A stretch of 64,000 nt of DNA. Origin: Streptomyces sp. S.PNR 29 (GTDB taxonomy: Bacteria > Actinomycetota > Actinomycetes > Streptomycetales > Streptomycetaceae). The stretch lies in NCBI RefSeq assembly GCF_030386795.1, contig NZ_JANUQM010000008.1, forward strand, positions 124,001 to 188,000. Reading direction: 5' to 3'. The translations under genes and the position numbers were made by a program. The stretch's first letter is position 1. The number at the start of each line of letters is the position of its first letter. Below are positions 25,583 to 34,155 of the stretch, in pieces. The notes beneath the pieces are model-generated. The model was not told the origin of the DNA and did no database searches. It worked only from the letters and a program-made list of their open reading frames with translations.

Positions 25583-26416
25583 TCAGGACTCGGACTTGTG
25601 CAGGGCGAGCTCGTCGCTGCGGTCGGCCACTGCTGCATGCGTGTCGCCGTTGTGGTGCTTGGCGCGCTGGATCTGCTCGTAGACGTGGGCGCGCAGTTCG
25701 GCGAAGCGGGTGCTGGAGCGGGTGTGCAACTGGTCGCGCTCGTCGGGGAGATCGATCGTCAGATCCTCCAGCACCACGGTCGGTGAGGTGGACAGGATGA
25801 TGGTGCGCTGGCCGAGATAGACGGCTTCGTCGATGTCGTGGGTGACGAACAGGACGGTGACGCCCAGTTCGCGCCACAACCGCCGGATGAGGTCCTCCAG
25901 TTCGGCGCGGGTCTGCGCGTCGACGGCGGCGAACGGCTCGTCCATGAGCAGCACCTTCGGCTCGAAGGCCACGGCGCGGGCGATGGCGACGCGCTGCTGC
26001 ATTCCGCCGGACAACTGCCACGGGTAGGCCTGGTGGGCGTCGGCGAGCCCGACCACCTCCAGCGCGTGGTCGACCAGTTCCTTCTCGCGGGCCTTGCCGA
26101 GCTTCTTGCGGCGCAGGGGCAGGGCGACGTTGTCGCGTACGTTCATCCAGGCGAACAGTGAGCGGCCGTACTCCTGGAAGACGACCGCCATGCCGGGCGG
26201 GGGCCCGTCCACCGGGCGGCCGTCCAGGCGCACTTCGCCGTCGGTCGGGTCGATCAGTCCCGCCATGCACTTCAGCAGCGTGGTCTTGCCGCACCCGGAC
26301 GGGCCGACCAGGCATACGAGTTCGCCGGCACCGATATGGAATGTGAGATTCCGCAGTGCTTCGACGCTGCGGTTACGTCCGGTGTAGATCTTCTGCAGGT
26401 TGCGTACGTCGAGCAT
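25583..26416 (-). CDS. ABC transporter ATPase (SsuB/TauB type)
   Basis: 277 residues. Walker A GPSGCGKTT, signature LSGGMQQRVAIARA, Walker B VLLMDEPF and the H-loop FVTHD are all intact. Sequence type is that of nitrate/sulfonate/taurine importers. Start at ATG 26416 is supported by AAGGAG; the open frame upstream lies in the permease gene. It energises the two permeases upstream and works with the binding protein at 28075-29049. Confidence 0.9.
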   Translation of the reverse strand: MLDVRNLQKIYTGRNRSVEALRNLTFHIGAGELVCLVGPSGCGKTTLLKCMAGLIDPTDGEVRLDGRPVDGPPPGMAVVFQEYGRSLFAWMNVRDNVALPLRRKKLGKAREKELVDHALEVVGLADAHQAYPWQLSGGMQQRVAIARAVAFEPKVLLMDEPFAAVDAQTRAELEDLIRRLWRELGVTVLFVTHDIDEAVYLGQRTIILSTSPTVVLEDLTIDLPDERDQLHTRSSTRFAELRAHVYEQIQRAKHHNGDTHAAVADRSDELALHKSES

Positions 26417-26429
26417 CGACGTCTCCTTG

Positions 26430-27212
26430 TCAGGGGTTGCGCTGGGCCCGGCGCAGGCCGTGATACCAGGCCAGAACCCGGTTCTCGGCGACGCGGAAGA
26501 GCAGGGAGAGGACGAATCCGAGCAGGCCGAGCAGCAGCACGCCGCTCCACATCTCGGGGATGGCGAAGGACCGCTGGAACTGCACGATGGTGAAGCCGAG
26601 CCCGTTGCTGGCCGCGAACATCTCGCTGATGACCATGAGGATGATGGCAATGGAGAGGGCCTGGCGCATGCCGGTGACGATCTGAGGGCTGGCCGAGCGC
26701 AGCACCAGGTGCCGCAGCCGGGAGGGGCCGGTGATGCCGTAGGAGCGGCAGGTGTCGCTGAGCACTTCGTCGACGGCTCGGACGCCTTCGACGGTGTTGA
26801 GCAGGATCGGCCACATGCAGCCGCTGACGATGACGATGACCTTCATGGTGTCGCCGATGCCCGCGAACAGCATGATGACGGGTACGAGCACCGGGGGCGG
26901 GATGGCCCGGAAGAGTTCCAGGACCGGCTCCAGTACGTCGCGCACGCCACGGTGCATGCCGACCACCAGGCCGAGTCCGACACCGACGGCGACGGCGAGG
27001 AGATAGCCGGTGAGCAGCCGGACCAGGCTGGGTACGACGTCCGAGAGCAGTCGTTCGCCCGTCCATACCTCCCCGAACTTGCCCAGGATGGTGGACAGGG
27101 GGGGAACGTAGAAGTCGGTGCTGCCCGCGGTGGCGAACCACCACATGGCGAACAGGACCGCGGGCAGGCCCAGGACCAGCCCGGTCCGCCGGGCGAGTGT
27201 GAGGACGGTCAT
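26430..27212 (-). CDS. ABC transporter permease (SsuC/TauC type)
   Basis: 260 residues, about six helices. The coupling EAA-like loop includes DEVLSDTCRSYGITGPSRLR and RSASPQIVTGMRQALS. GGGAGGGA precedes the ATG, whose bases overlap the stop of the upstream permease (ATGA). Having two different permeases suggests a heterodimeric channel. Confidence 0.89.
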   Translation of the reverse strand: MTVLTLARRTGLVLGLPAVLFAMWWFATAGSTDFYVPPLSTILGKFGEVWTGERLLSDVVPSLVRLLTGYLLAVAVGVGLGLVVGMHRGVRDVLEPVLELFRAIPPPVLVPVIMLFAGIGDTMKVIVIVSGCMWPILLNTVEGVRAVDEVLSDTCRSYGITGPSRLRHLVLRSASPQIVTGMRQALSIAIILMVISEMFAASNGLGFTIVQFQRSFAIPEMWSGVLLLGLLGFVLSLLFRVAENRVLAWYHGLRRAQRNP

Positions 27213-28078
27213 CGCTGTCCCTCCCTGCGCATCGATTGGTGCCAGTGCAGTGCCCGCCGCTCGACCGCCCGGGCCACCAGGTTGACCGCGACCCCGAGGA
27301 GTCCGGTGACCAGGACCAGGGCGTAGACCCGCGGTACGGCGCCGGAGGTCTGCGCGACCGCGAGCTGGTTGCCGAGGCCGGGCGAACCGATGACGAGTTC
27401 GGCGGTGATCGTCAGGACGAGTGCCACGGTCGCGGCCAGCCGCACGCCGGTCATCACGTACGGCAGCGCGGTGGGCCACAGGACGTACCGAACCCGTCCC
27501 CAACTACCCATCCGGTAGCTGCGGGCGGTGTCCTCGGCCACCGGGTCGACGTCCTGCATGCCCGCCAGGACCTGGACGAGCACCTGCCAGAAGGAGGCGT
27601 ACACGACCAGCAGCAGCTTCGACTCCAGGTCGGTGCCGTACAGCAGCACCGCCACCGGGATGAGCGCCACCGACGGGATGGGGCGCAAGAACTCGATGGT
27701 GGAGGCGGTCACCGCCCGCAGCACCGGCACCGATCCGATCACCACGCCGGCCACCACGCCGGCCACCACGGCGATGGCCAGGCCCAGGCCCCAACCGGTG
27801 AGGGTGTCACCGAGCGCGGTCCAGAACGCGTCTTCGCCGAGCAGTTGCCACAGGGCCCGGCCCATCTCGGAGGCGGGCGGAAGGTAGTCGGCGGAGACCA
27901 CACCGATGTGCGGCAGCACCTCGAGCAACACCACCAGCCCGGCCAGGCCGGCCAGGCCGCGCAACGGGGTGCGCGCTCTGTCCAGAGTGCGCCGCACGCG
28001 GCCACCGCCCACCCCGCCGGGACCTGTCGCGGTCCCGGCGGGCTTCGTCAGCACAGGAGTGCTCCCGGACGCGCTCAT
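27209..28078 (-). CDS. ABC transporter permease (SsuC/TauC type)
   Basis: 289 residues. After a hydrophilic N-terminus of ~35 residues come about six helices, with the coupling loop DPVAEDTARSYRMGSWGRVR and LPYVMTGVRLAAT. Start overlaps the binding-protein stop and its end overlaps the next permease start, both ATGA, so the three genes are translationally coupled. Partner of the permease at 26430-27212. Confidence 0.9.
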   Translation of the reverse strand: MSASGSTPVLTKPAGTATGPGGVGGGRVRRTLDRARTPLRGLAGLAGLVVLLEVLPHIGVVSADYLPPASEMGRALWQLLGEDAFWTALGDTLTGWGLGLAIAVVAGVVAGVVIGSVPVLRAVTASTIEFLRPIPSVALIPVAVLLYGTDLESKLLLVVYASFWQVLVQVLAGMQDVDPVAEDTARSYRMGSWGRVRYVLWPTALPYVMTGVRLAATVALVLTITAELVIGSPGLGNQLAVAQTSGAVPRVYALVLVTGLLGVAVNLVARAVERRALHWHQSMRREGQR

Positions 28079-29049
28079 GAGAACAGGGCATCCAGGTCGG
28101 GCTTCTTACCGCCGAAGATGCCGTCCTGCTCGCCGAGCGAGGCCAGCTTCTCCAGGGAGGCCATGTCGTACTCGGCCGGCCAGGTCGGCAGCGTCAGCTT
28201 CTTCAGCACCTCTCCGTCGATCTTGGTGTAGGTCGTGACGATCTGACGTGCCTCGTCCGGGTGCTCGGAGGCGTATTTCAGCGACTCGGTCACGGCCTCG
28301 GTGAACTTCTTCACCAGGTCGGGGTTCTCCTGGGCCAGCTTGGTGGAGGCGAAGTACGTCGCGATGGTGAGGTTCGGGTCGGTCTCGGCGAACGGCGACG
28401 CCACGACGCGGGCGCCCTGGCCCTTGGCGATGGTCAGCGCGGGCTCGCCCACCCACGCGGCGTCCACCTGCCCGCCGTCCAGCGCGGCCGGCATCTGGTC
28501 GAACGGCATCTCGACGAACTTGACCTTCGAGGGGTCGCCGCCGTCCTTGCGCACCACCTCACGGACCGTGGTGTCCCCGATGTTCTGCAGGGTGTTGACC
28601 GCCACCGTCTTGCCGGCAAGTTCCTTGGCCGACTTGATGGGGCTGTCCTCCTTGACGGCCACCCCGCTGATGTCCTTTCCGGTGTCACCGGTGGAGGCGG
28701 TCCCGTTGACCACTGACTTGATCGGCACACCCTTGGTCTGGGCGATCATCAACGACGTGACGTTGCTGAATCCGAACTGGAACTGGCCGCTCACCACGCC
28801 GGGGATGATCGCGGCGCCGCCCTGGGCGGTCTCCATTTTCAGGTCGATGCCGCGGCTGCTGAAGAACCCCTTCTTCTGCCCCAGATACAGGGGGGCCACA
28901 TCGACGATCGGGATGATCCCTACTTTGACCTGGGTGGTCTTGTCCCCGGCCGAGGAGGACGCACCACCGGTCCCGGAAGAAGATCCGCATCCGGCCGCGG
29001 CTGCGACCGTCACTACCGCTATGGCAAGCCCGAGAACGCGCCTTTGCAT
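28075..29049 (-). CDS. ABC transporter substrate-binding lipoprotein (SsuA/NMT1-like)
   Basis: 324 residues. Lipoprotein signal peptide with lipobox AAAGC (Cys21) and a Ser/Gly-rich linker. The mature part follows the SsuA/TauA fold: VGIIPIVDVAPLYLGQKKGFF, FGFSNVTSLMIAQTKG, DAAWVGEPA. It binds an unknown solute outside the cell; with the adjacent IclR regulators and aromatic catabolic genes, an aromatic acid or sulfonate is a reasonable guess. First gene of the importer operon, with GGAGG before the ATG and a clear promoter upstream. Confidence 0.88.
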   Translation of the reverse strand: MQRRVLGLAIAVVTVAAAAGCGSSSGTGGASSSAGDKTTQVKVGIIPIVDVAPLYLGQKKGFFSSRGIDLKMETAQGGAAIIPGVVSGQFQFGFSNVTSLMIAQTKGVPIKSVVNGTASTGDTGKDISGVAVKEDSPIKSAKELAGKTVAVNTLQNIGDTTVREVVRKDGGDPSKVKFVEMPFDQMPAALDGGQVDAAWVGEPALTIAKGQGARVVASPFAETDPNLTIATYFASTKLAQENPDLVKKFTEAVTESLKYASEHPDEARQIVTTYTKIDGEVLKKLTLPTWPAEYDMASLEKLASLGEQDGIFGGKKPDLDALFS

Positions 29050-29055
29050 GGGGCC

Positions 29056-29150
29056 TCCTGAACAGGAACGAGTGTGTGCGCATTGCGAACATTCGTCCGC
29101 GTTCCGAACAAATGCAAGCGGAGATTATGTCCCTGCCCGAATCGCGTCAA
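29056..29150 (-). promoter_or_regulatory. Promoter and candidate IclR operator of the importer operon
   Basis: On the minus strand TTGACG (29145-29150) and TAATCT (29122-29127) are exactly 17 bases apart. Just downstream of the expected start lie two direct repeats, TGTTCGGAAC (29101-29110) and TGTTCGCAAT (29082-29091), 19 bp apart, the first with a GTTC-G-GAAC palindrome. TCCTG-AA-CAGGA (29056-29067) overlaps the ribosome-binding site. Repeated TTCG-type half sites near the transcription start are reminiscent of PobR/PcaU-type IclR boxes. Confidence 0.6.
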
Positions 29151-29271
29151 TAGGTTGCGCCGAGGCTCCTCCCGGAACCGCGCCCTGCCGCCTTCTCCAG
29201 ATCCAGACATGTTCCGACGGGTGCACCCCGGCAGCAGCAAGCCTGAGGCGCGGACGCGTGCAGCGAAGACC

Positions 29272-29525
29272 CAGGAGTCCTGCTCCGCGCCGCGGTCGAC
29301 CACCTTGGTCACCCGCTCGTGGGGGTCCTCGCCCCGGTAGCCGGGTACTTGTCGGCGTGGTGCACGCCCGCGCCGAGGACGTTCGTCACGGCGTCGGAGT
29401 TGTCGACCCGCACCTTGGTGTTCGTGCCCTCCGACCGAGCCGCCCTCGGCGGTCACGTAGAGCTGGGACTCGAAGCGCATCTGGTTGTCGTTCAGGTTGC
29501 GGGTCAGGCGCTGCGCACCGCACAC
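29272..29525 (-). pseudogene. GH95 alpha-L-fucosidase-like remnant, segment in inverted orientation
   Basis: Minus-strand reading gives [19 protein letters not shown], then after a frame change VRVDNSDAVTNVLGAGVHHA with DKYP, then after another YRGEDPHERVTKVVDRGAEQ. Together these follow the central region of GH95 glycoside hydrolases. At least two frameshifts and no start or catalytic domain, so it is not functional. The continuation of the family sequence is found on the opposite strand at 29523. Confidence 0.55.
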
Positions 29526-29632
29526 GTCGCCGACTACCGGGGGCTCTTCGACCGGTTTTCCCTGGACATCGGCCAGTGCCTCCCCGACGCCGCGCGCTCG
29601 TCTCCCGCGCCGACCGCGCTTCGACTGTGAGG
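29523..29632 (+). pseudogene. GH95-like remnant, continuation on the opposite strand
   Basis: Plus-strand reading gives [18 protein letters not shown], corresponding to the conserved H-x-A-D-Y-R-x-L-F-x-R-x-S-L-D-x-G segment that follows the previous fragment in intact GH95 enzymes, then stops at TGA. The opposite orientation implies an inversion with a breakpoint near 29515-29525. Confidence 0.5.
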
Positions 29633-29710
29633 ATGCTCAGGTGCCGCTCCGGGCGGTGGTCGCCGCACTCGCGGCCGGTCCTGGGTGGCGGGCGTTCACC
29701 GAGGTCACCT

Positions 29711-29851
29711 GGCGCGAACCAGCAGTTCCGGTTGGCGGACTCACCGGACGGATACGTCCGGTTGATCTACCGCAACGGCGGGAAGGCCGTCGAGGTACCG
29801 GGCTTCTCCTCCGCCGACGCCGTCGGTTTCGCGGGCTCGCGCTCCTGCTGA
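29711..29851 (+). pseudogene. Lectin/CBM-domain tail remnant
   Basis: Reading [20 protein letters not shown] followed by [17 protein letters not shown], typical of one ricin-type repeat from a secreted glycoside hydrolase, ending in TGA at 29849-29851. No start and no intact upstream frame. It may be the C-terminus of the same decayed GH95 gene. Confidence 0.5.
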
Positions 29852-29876
29852 CACCGGTATTCGGTTCAAGCCCACT

Positions 29877-29914
29877 GAAACTCCCCTCGCCCCCCGCTGG
29901 ACAAGGGGAGTTTC
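29877..29914. terminator. Perfect 11-bp hairpin in the remnant region
   Basis: GAAACTCCCCT (29877-29887) pairs with AGGGGAGTTTC (29904-29914) around a 16-base loop, with an A-rich side and a T-run near the end of the stem. It lies 25 bases past the lectin remnant and is placed like a terminator; an insertion-sequence end is the alternative. Confidence 0.5.
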
Positions 29915-29949
29915 GGTCTGCGCGCGCCCGAGGTCGCACGGCCGACAGC

Positions 29950-30100
29950 GTGGTCCGAAAGGAGTGCTTTCAGGCGGCGAAGAACGAGTGCGGCTTGGAC
30001 CAGTACGAGGTCCGTCGTTACATCGGCTGGTATCGGCACATCACCCTGGCCATGCTCGCGCACGCCTATCTCGCGGTCACGGCGGCCGACGCGGCGAAAA
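29950..30100 (+). pseudogene. C-terminal fragment of an IS701-like transposase
   Basis: The frame reads [20 protein letters not shown] followed by [20 protein letters not shown], the end of DDE transposases of the IS701/IS4 superfamily, including the catalytic-Glu neighbourhood. The rest of the gene is missing upstream and the frame runs into unrelated sequence downstream. No terminal inverted repeats or target duplication were identified. Confidence 0.65.
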
Positions 30101-30118
30101 AGGGGATGCAGATCCTTC

Positions 30119-30302
30119 GAGGTCGTACGCGCCAAGCGGCGGGTCGGCACCGGCAGCTTCCACCTGACCGGCCTCTCCGACCGCGACCCGCAGCACAAAC
30201 TGCCGGTCGCCGAGCAACTGGAGGCCGCGCTCTGCACCGACGCCCTGGTCACCCTCGCCGCCACGCGCACCTTCCCGGTGAAGCAGCCGCCCTCGGGGAC
30301 GC
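30119..30302 (+). other. Unidentified coding-like fragment before the catabolic operon
   Basis: A frame reading [20 protein letters not shown], then [20 protein letters not shown] and [18 protein letters not shown] has codon bias like real genes and no stop, but no plausible start, and it continues without break into the promoter of the next operon. No family was recognised. It may be another remnant in this scrambled region. Confidence 0.35.
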
Positions 30303-30370
30303 TGATGAGCGCCATGCATCACGGCGTCCCCAACCGGCATTGGACCAGCCCGGAGCCGATCACCAATAGT
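30303..30370 (+). promoter_or_regulatory. LysR-type operator and promoter of the hydroxyquinol operon
   Basis: TGATG-N9-CATCA (30303-30321), then 11 bases, then ACCGGCATTGGAC (30333-30345). TTGGAC (30340-30345) is a fair -35 and AATAGT (30365-30370) a -10 candidate after 19 bases. The dyad is centred about 65 bases before the expected start, where LysR activators usually bind, and it contains a T-N11-A core. The same arrangement with identical spacing occurs at 36260-36327. Confidence 0.7.
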
Positions 30371-30409
30371 GCTGGGGATGGGCGCAGACGCCGTGACGGA
30401 GGTTCACCG

Positions 30410-31495
30410 ATGACCATCTCCCCACCCCCCGCAACCGCCGAGCCGGCCCGTGCCGCCTCGCCGTTGACGATCAGCGAGCAAGGCGCGTTCTGGGTCGGTG
30501 CCGGGCGCAAGCCGACCGAGGCCGGGACCGCCGCCGAGGCCGCGATGTACGTCCAGTACCAGATCCCGGCCGATCTCCGGCATCCGCTGCCCGTGGTGAT
30601 GGTCCACGGGGGCGGCGGCCAGGGCACGGACTACCTGTCGACGCCGGACGGGCGCCCCGGCTGGGCCACCCGGTTCCTCCAGGCCGGTTACGCCGTGTAC
30701 GTGGTCGACCGTCCAGGTCACGGGCGCTCCCCGTATCACCCCGATGTCCTCGGGCCCATCGAGGGCGCGGCGCCGACGTACGAGTTCATCCGCTGGCTGT
30801 TCTGCGACGGGGCGGGACGACCTGGTGGCCAGTGGCCCGGCAGCGGCGAGATCGGCGACGACTCCGCGCTGGACCAGTTGATGGCGAGCCAGGGCCCGAC
30901 ACTGCCCACCTTCGCCGAGAACGAGGAGCAGATGCGGCGCTGCGGGGCCGAGTTGCTGGACCGTATCGGACCGGCCGTGCTGATCACCCACTCCATGGGT
31001 GGGCCGTTCGGCTGGCTGGTCGCCGATGCCCGGCCCGGGCTGGTGAAGGCCATTGTCTCCATCGAGCCGATCGGGCCGCCGTTCACCGAACTGCCCGGCC
31101 TCGGAAAGCTGGAGTGGGGGCTCACCGCGGCCCCGATCACTTACGAGCCGCCGGTACGGACCCCGGAGGAACTGCGCCTTCGGCTGCGCGAGGCGGGGGG
31201 CGACGGGCTGCAGGACTGTCTCGTCCAGGACGAAGAGGCAGGCGCCGTGCGGTCCCTGCCAGGGCTCCAGGGCTTCCCGATCGCCGTGGTCGCGGCCGAC
31301 CACTCGCCGTTCGCGACGTTCCAGCACGGTGTCGCCGACTACCTCGCCCAGGCCGGTGCCGACGCCGAGTTGCTGCGCCTGGCGGACCTGGGGCTCACGG
31401 GCAACGGTCACCTGCCCATGGGCGAGAAGAACTCCGACGACGTGGCCGAGGCGCTGATGACCTGGCTGAACAAGCGACTGGCGGATGGGGAGTAA
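30410..31495 (+). CDS. Alpha/beta hydrolase of the aromatic operon
   Basis: 361 residues. Oxyanion-hole region VMVHGGGGQGTDYLSTPDGR, VVDRPGHGRSPYH, and nucleophile elbow THSMGGPFG with the catalytic Ser; the catalytic His is probably in GNGHLPMGE near the end. Start at ATG 30410 is backed by ACGGAGG; the frame upstream is remnant sequence. First gene of an operon for hydroxyquinol cleavage, it may hydrolyse an ester or a C-C bond to deliver the phenolic substrate. The exact reaction cannot be told. Confidence 0.84.
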   Translation: MTISPPPATAEPARAASPLTISEQGAFWVGAGRKPTEAGTAAEAAMYVQYQIPADLRHPLPVVMVHGGGGQGTDYLSTPDGRPGWATRFLQAGYAVYVVDRPGHGRSPYHPDVLGPIEGAAPTYEFIRWLFCDGAGRPGGQWPGSGEIGDDSALDQLMASQGPTLPTFAENEEQMRRCGAELLDRIGPAVLITHSMGGPFGWLVADARPGLVKAIVSIEPIGPPFTELPGLGKLEWGLTAAPITYEPPVRTPEELRLRLREAGGDGLQDCLVQDEEAGAVRSLPGLQGFPIAVVAADHSPFATFQHGVADYLAQAGADAELLRLADLGLTGNGHLPMGEKNSDDVAEALMTWLNKRLADGE

Positions 31496-31503
31496 ACGTC
31501 CCG

Positions 31504-33261
31504 ATGACAACCGTGCCGACCGTCGAGACCGATGTGCTCATCGTGGGCAGCGGCCCCGCGGGAGCGAGCGCCGCACTGGCACTGAGCACCTATGGCGTGC
31601 CGAACGTCATGGTCACCCGATACTCACGCCTCGCGGACACGCCCCGGGCGCACATCACCAACCAGCGCACCATGGAAGTGCTGCGTGACCTCGGTGTCGA
31701 AGAGGACGTGATCGCCCAGGCCACCCCTCAGCACCTGATGGGCAACACCGTCTTCTGCACCGCCCTCGCGGGCGAGGAGCTCGGCCGGCTGAGGTCCTGG
31801 GGCAACGAACCGCTCGTGCAGGCCGCGCACGAGCTGGCGAGCCCCACCCGCATGTGTGACATGCCGCAGCACCTCATGGAACCGGTGCTCGTGAACGCGG
31901 CCATAGCCCGCGGAAGCCAACTGCGGTTCGGCACCGAGTACCTGTCGCACCAGCAGGACGCCGACGGCGTGACCGCCACGGTCCGCGACCGGCTGCGCGG
32001 CGACACGTACACCATCCGCGCCAAGTACCTGATCGGAGCGGACGGCGGCCGCAGCAAGGTGGCCGAGGACGCCGGGCTGCCGATGGGCGGCCAGATGGGC
32101 GTGGCCGGCAGCATCAACATCGTCTTCGACGCGGACCTCACCAAGTACGTGGCGCACCGACCCGCCACCCTTTACTGGGTGCTGGCGCCCGGCGCGACCG
32201 TGGGCGGCATCGGCGCCGGCCTGGTGCGCTGCGTACGGACGTGGAACGAGTGGCTGATCGTGTGGGGCTACGACGTCGACGCCGGGCCGCCGGACCTCAC
32301 CGAGGAGTACGCCCTGTCCGTCGTCCGCAAGCTGATCGGCGACGACGAGATCCCGGTGACCATCAAGTCGTCCTCCGCGTGGACGGTCAACGAGATGTAC
32401 GCCGAGACGTACTCCAGCGGCCGGGTGTTCTGCGCGGGCGACGCCTGCCACCGGCACCCACCGTCCAACGGGCTGGGCTCCAACACCTCCATCCAGGACT
32501 CCTACAACCTGGCGTGGAAGCTGAAGCTCGTCCTGGACGGCACCGCGTCACCGTCCCTGCTGGACACCTACAGTGACGAGCGGGCACCGGTCGGCAAGCA
32601 GGTCGTCACCCGGGCCAACCAGTCCATCGGTGAGACGGCACCCGTCTTCGAGGCGCTCGGCGGCCTGGCGCCGCAGACCCCCGAGCAGCTGTGGCGGAAC
32701 ATCGCCGCCCGCAAGGACGCCACCCCGGAGGCCGAGCAGCAGCGGGCGTGGCTGCGGGAGGCGATCGCCTTCAAGGCATACGAGTTCAACGCCCACGGCG
32801 TGGACCTCAACCAGCGCTACACCTCCGCCGCGATCGTCCCGGACGGCACCGAGGACCCCGGCTTCGCACGCGACCCCGAGCTGCACTTCCAGCCGAGCAC
32901 CCGCCCCGGCGCCAAGCTCCCGCACGCCTGGCTCTGCGCGGGCACCCGCAATCTGTCCACCCTGGACCTGGGCGGAAACGGCCGGTTCACCCTGATCACC
33001 GGCATCGGCGGCGAGCCCTGGACGGAGGCCGCCCGCATCCTCGGCAAGGAGTTCGGCCTGGAGATCGCCACGGCGGTCATCGGCCCCGGCCAGGAGTACG
33101 AGGACCCGTACGGGGACTGGGCCCGGCTGCGGGAGATCGGCGACTCGGGCGCGCTGCTGGTGCGGCCGGACAACCACGTGGCCTTCCGCCGCCAGGACGC
33201 CACCGGTGACGTCACGGCCGCACTGGGGGACGCACTGCGGCAGATCCTCGGGCGGGGCTGA
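31504..33261 (+). CDS. FAD-dependent aromatic hydroxylase (phenol hydroxylase/TfdB family)
   Basis: 585 residues. FAD-binding GSGPAGASAALAL at the N-terminus, the RSKVAEDAG region (DG motif GADGGRSK just before it) and the second FAD motif GRVFCAGDACHRHPPSNGLG are intact, followed by a C-terminal thioredoxin-like dimerisation domain that is typical of phenol/dichlorophenol/resorcinol hydroxylases. With the downstream dioxygenase, the expected reaction is hydroxylation of a dihydroxybenzene such as resorcinol to hydroxyquinol using NAD(P)H and O2; substrate is inference. Eight bases after the hydrolase gene. Confidence 0.9.
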   Translation: MTTVPTVETDVLIVGSGPAGASAALALSTYGVPNVMVTRYSRLADTPRAHITNQRTMEVLRDLGVEEDVIAQATPQHLMGNTVFCTALAGEELGRLRSWGNEPLVQAAHELASPTRMCDMPQHLMEPVLVNAAIARGSQLRFGTEYLSHQQDADGVTATVRDRLRGDTYTIRAKYLIGADGGRSKVAEDAGLPMGGQMGVAGSINIVFDADLTKYVAHRPATLYWVLAPGATVGGIGAGLVRCVRTWNEWLIVWGYDVDAGPPDLTEEYALSVVRKLIGDDEIPVTIKSSSAWTVNEMYAETYSSGRVFCAGDACHRHPPSNGLGSNTSIQDSYNLAWKLKLVLDGTASPSLLDTYSDERAPVGKQVVTRANQSIGETAPVFEALGGLAPQTPEQLWRNIAARKDATPEAEQQRAWLREAIAFKAYEFNAHGVDLNQRYTSAAIVPDGTEDPGFARDPELHFQPSTRPGAKLPHAWLCAGTRNLSTLDLGGNGRFTLITGIGGEPWTEAARILGKEFGLEIATAVIGPGQEYEDPYGDWARLREIGDSGALLVRPDNHVAFRRQDATGDVTAALGDALRQILGRG

Positions 33262-33267
33262 GCGGCC

Positions 33268-34155
33268 ATGGACCTCACCGCGACGACCGCGACGACCGAG
33301 AAGACCGCGACGACGACGGCGGTGCTGGAAAGCTTCGCCCACACCTCCGATCCCCGACTGCGCGAGGTGCTGGTCTCCCTGACGCGTCACCTGCACGATT
33401 TCGTACGGGACATCGAGCCGACCCAGGCCGAGTGGGAGCGGGCGATCGACTTCCTCACCGCGACCGGGCACATGTGCGACGACACCCGGCAGGAGTTCAT
33501 CCTGCTGTCGGACGTCCTGGGTGTGTCGATGCTCGTCGAGACGATCAACGACCACAAGGTGGCCGCCGCGACCGACTCGACGGTGCTCGGCCCCTTCCAC
33601 ATGACCGAGTCCCCGGTCCGTGAACTCGGGGCGAACATCGATCTGGTCGGCGGCGGCGAGCCGTGTGTGATCAGCGGACGGGTCGTCTCCGTCGACGGCA
33701 CCCCGCTGCCCGGCGCGACGCTGGACGTGTGGCAGGCCGACGACCAGGGCTTCTACGACGTCCAGCAGCCGGAGAAGCAGCCGCCGGGCAATGGGCGCGG
33801 GCTGTTCACCGCGGACGCGGAGGGGCGGTTCTGGTTCCGCTCGTGCGTTCCCAGCCCGTATCCGATTCCGACGGACGGGCCGGTCGGCTCCCTGCTGGAG
33901 GCGACCGGCCGCCACCCCTACCGTCCCGCCCATGTCCACTTCATCGTGGGCGCCGAGGGGCACAGCCCGGTGACGACGCACATCTTCGTGGCGGGCAGCG
34001 ACTATCTGGAGTCGGACGCCGTCTTCGCCGTGAGGGAGAGCCTGGTCGAGGAGTTCGTCGAGGTGGACTCCCCCGAGGAGGCCGCGGAGCTGGGCCTGGC
34101 CAACCCCTTCCGCCGGGCGCGCTTCGACATCGTGCTGCAACCGGTGATCGCGTGA
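33268..34155 (+). CDS. Intradiol ring-cleavage dioxygenase, hydroxyquinol 1,2-dioxygenase-like
   Basis: 295 residues. N-terminal helical dimerisation domain with LGVSMLVETINDHK, then the catalytic barrel. The four Fe(III) ligands are visible: Tyr163 (GFYDVQ), Tyr198 (PYPIP), His222 and His224 (RPAHVHF). Length and the GPFHMTESP region fit hydroxyquinol rather than protocatechuate dioxygenases. It would cleave 1,2,4-trihydroxybenzene to maleylacetate, matching the maleylacetate reductase that follows and overlaps by four bases (GTGA). Confidence 0.92.
   Translation: MDLTATTATTEKTATTTAVLESFAHTSDPRLREVLVSLTRHLHDFVRDIEPTQAEWERAIDFLTATGHMCDDTRQEFILLSDVLGVSMLVETINDHKVAAATDSTVLGPFHMTESPVRELGANIDLVGGGEPCVISGRVVSVDGTPLPGATLDVWQADDQGFYDVQQPEKQPPGNGRGLFTADAEGRFWFRSCVPSPYPIPTDGPVGSLLEATGRHPYRPAHVHFIVGAEGHSPVTTHIFVAGSDYLESDAVFAVRESLVEEFVEVDSPEEAAELGLANPFRRARFDIVLQPVIA

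Noticed and set aside
29877-29914. Hairpin considered as an insertion-sequence inverted-repeat end
   Set aside because: Its two arms are only 16 bases apart and no matching copy was found beyond the transposase fragment, so it is listed as terminator-like.
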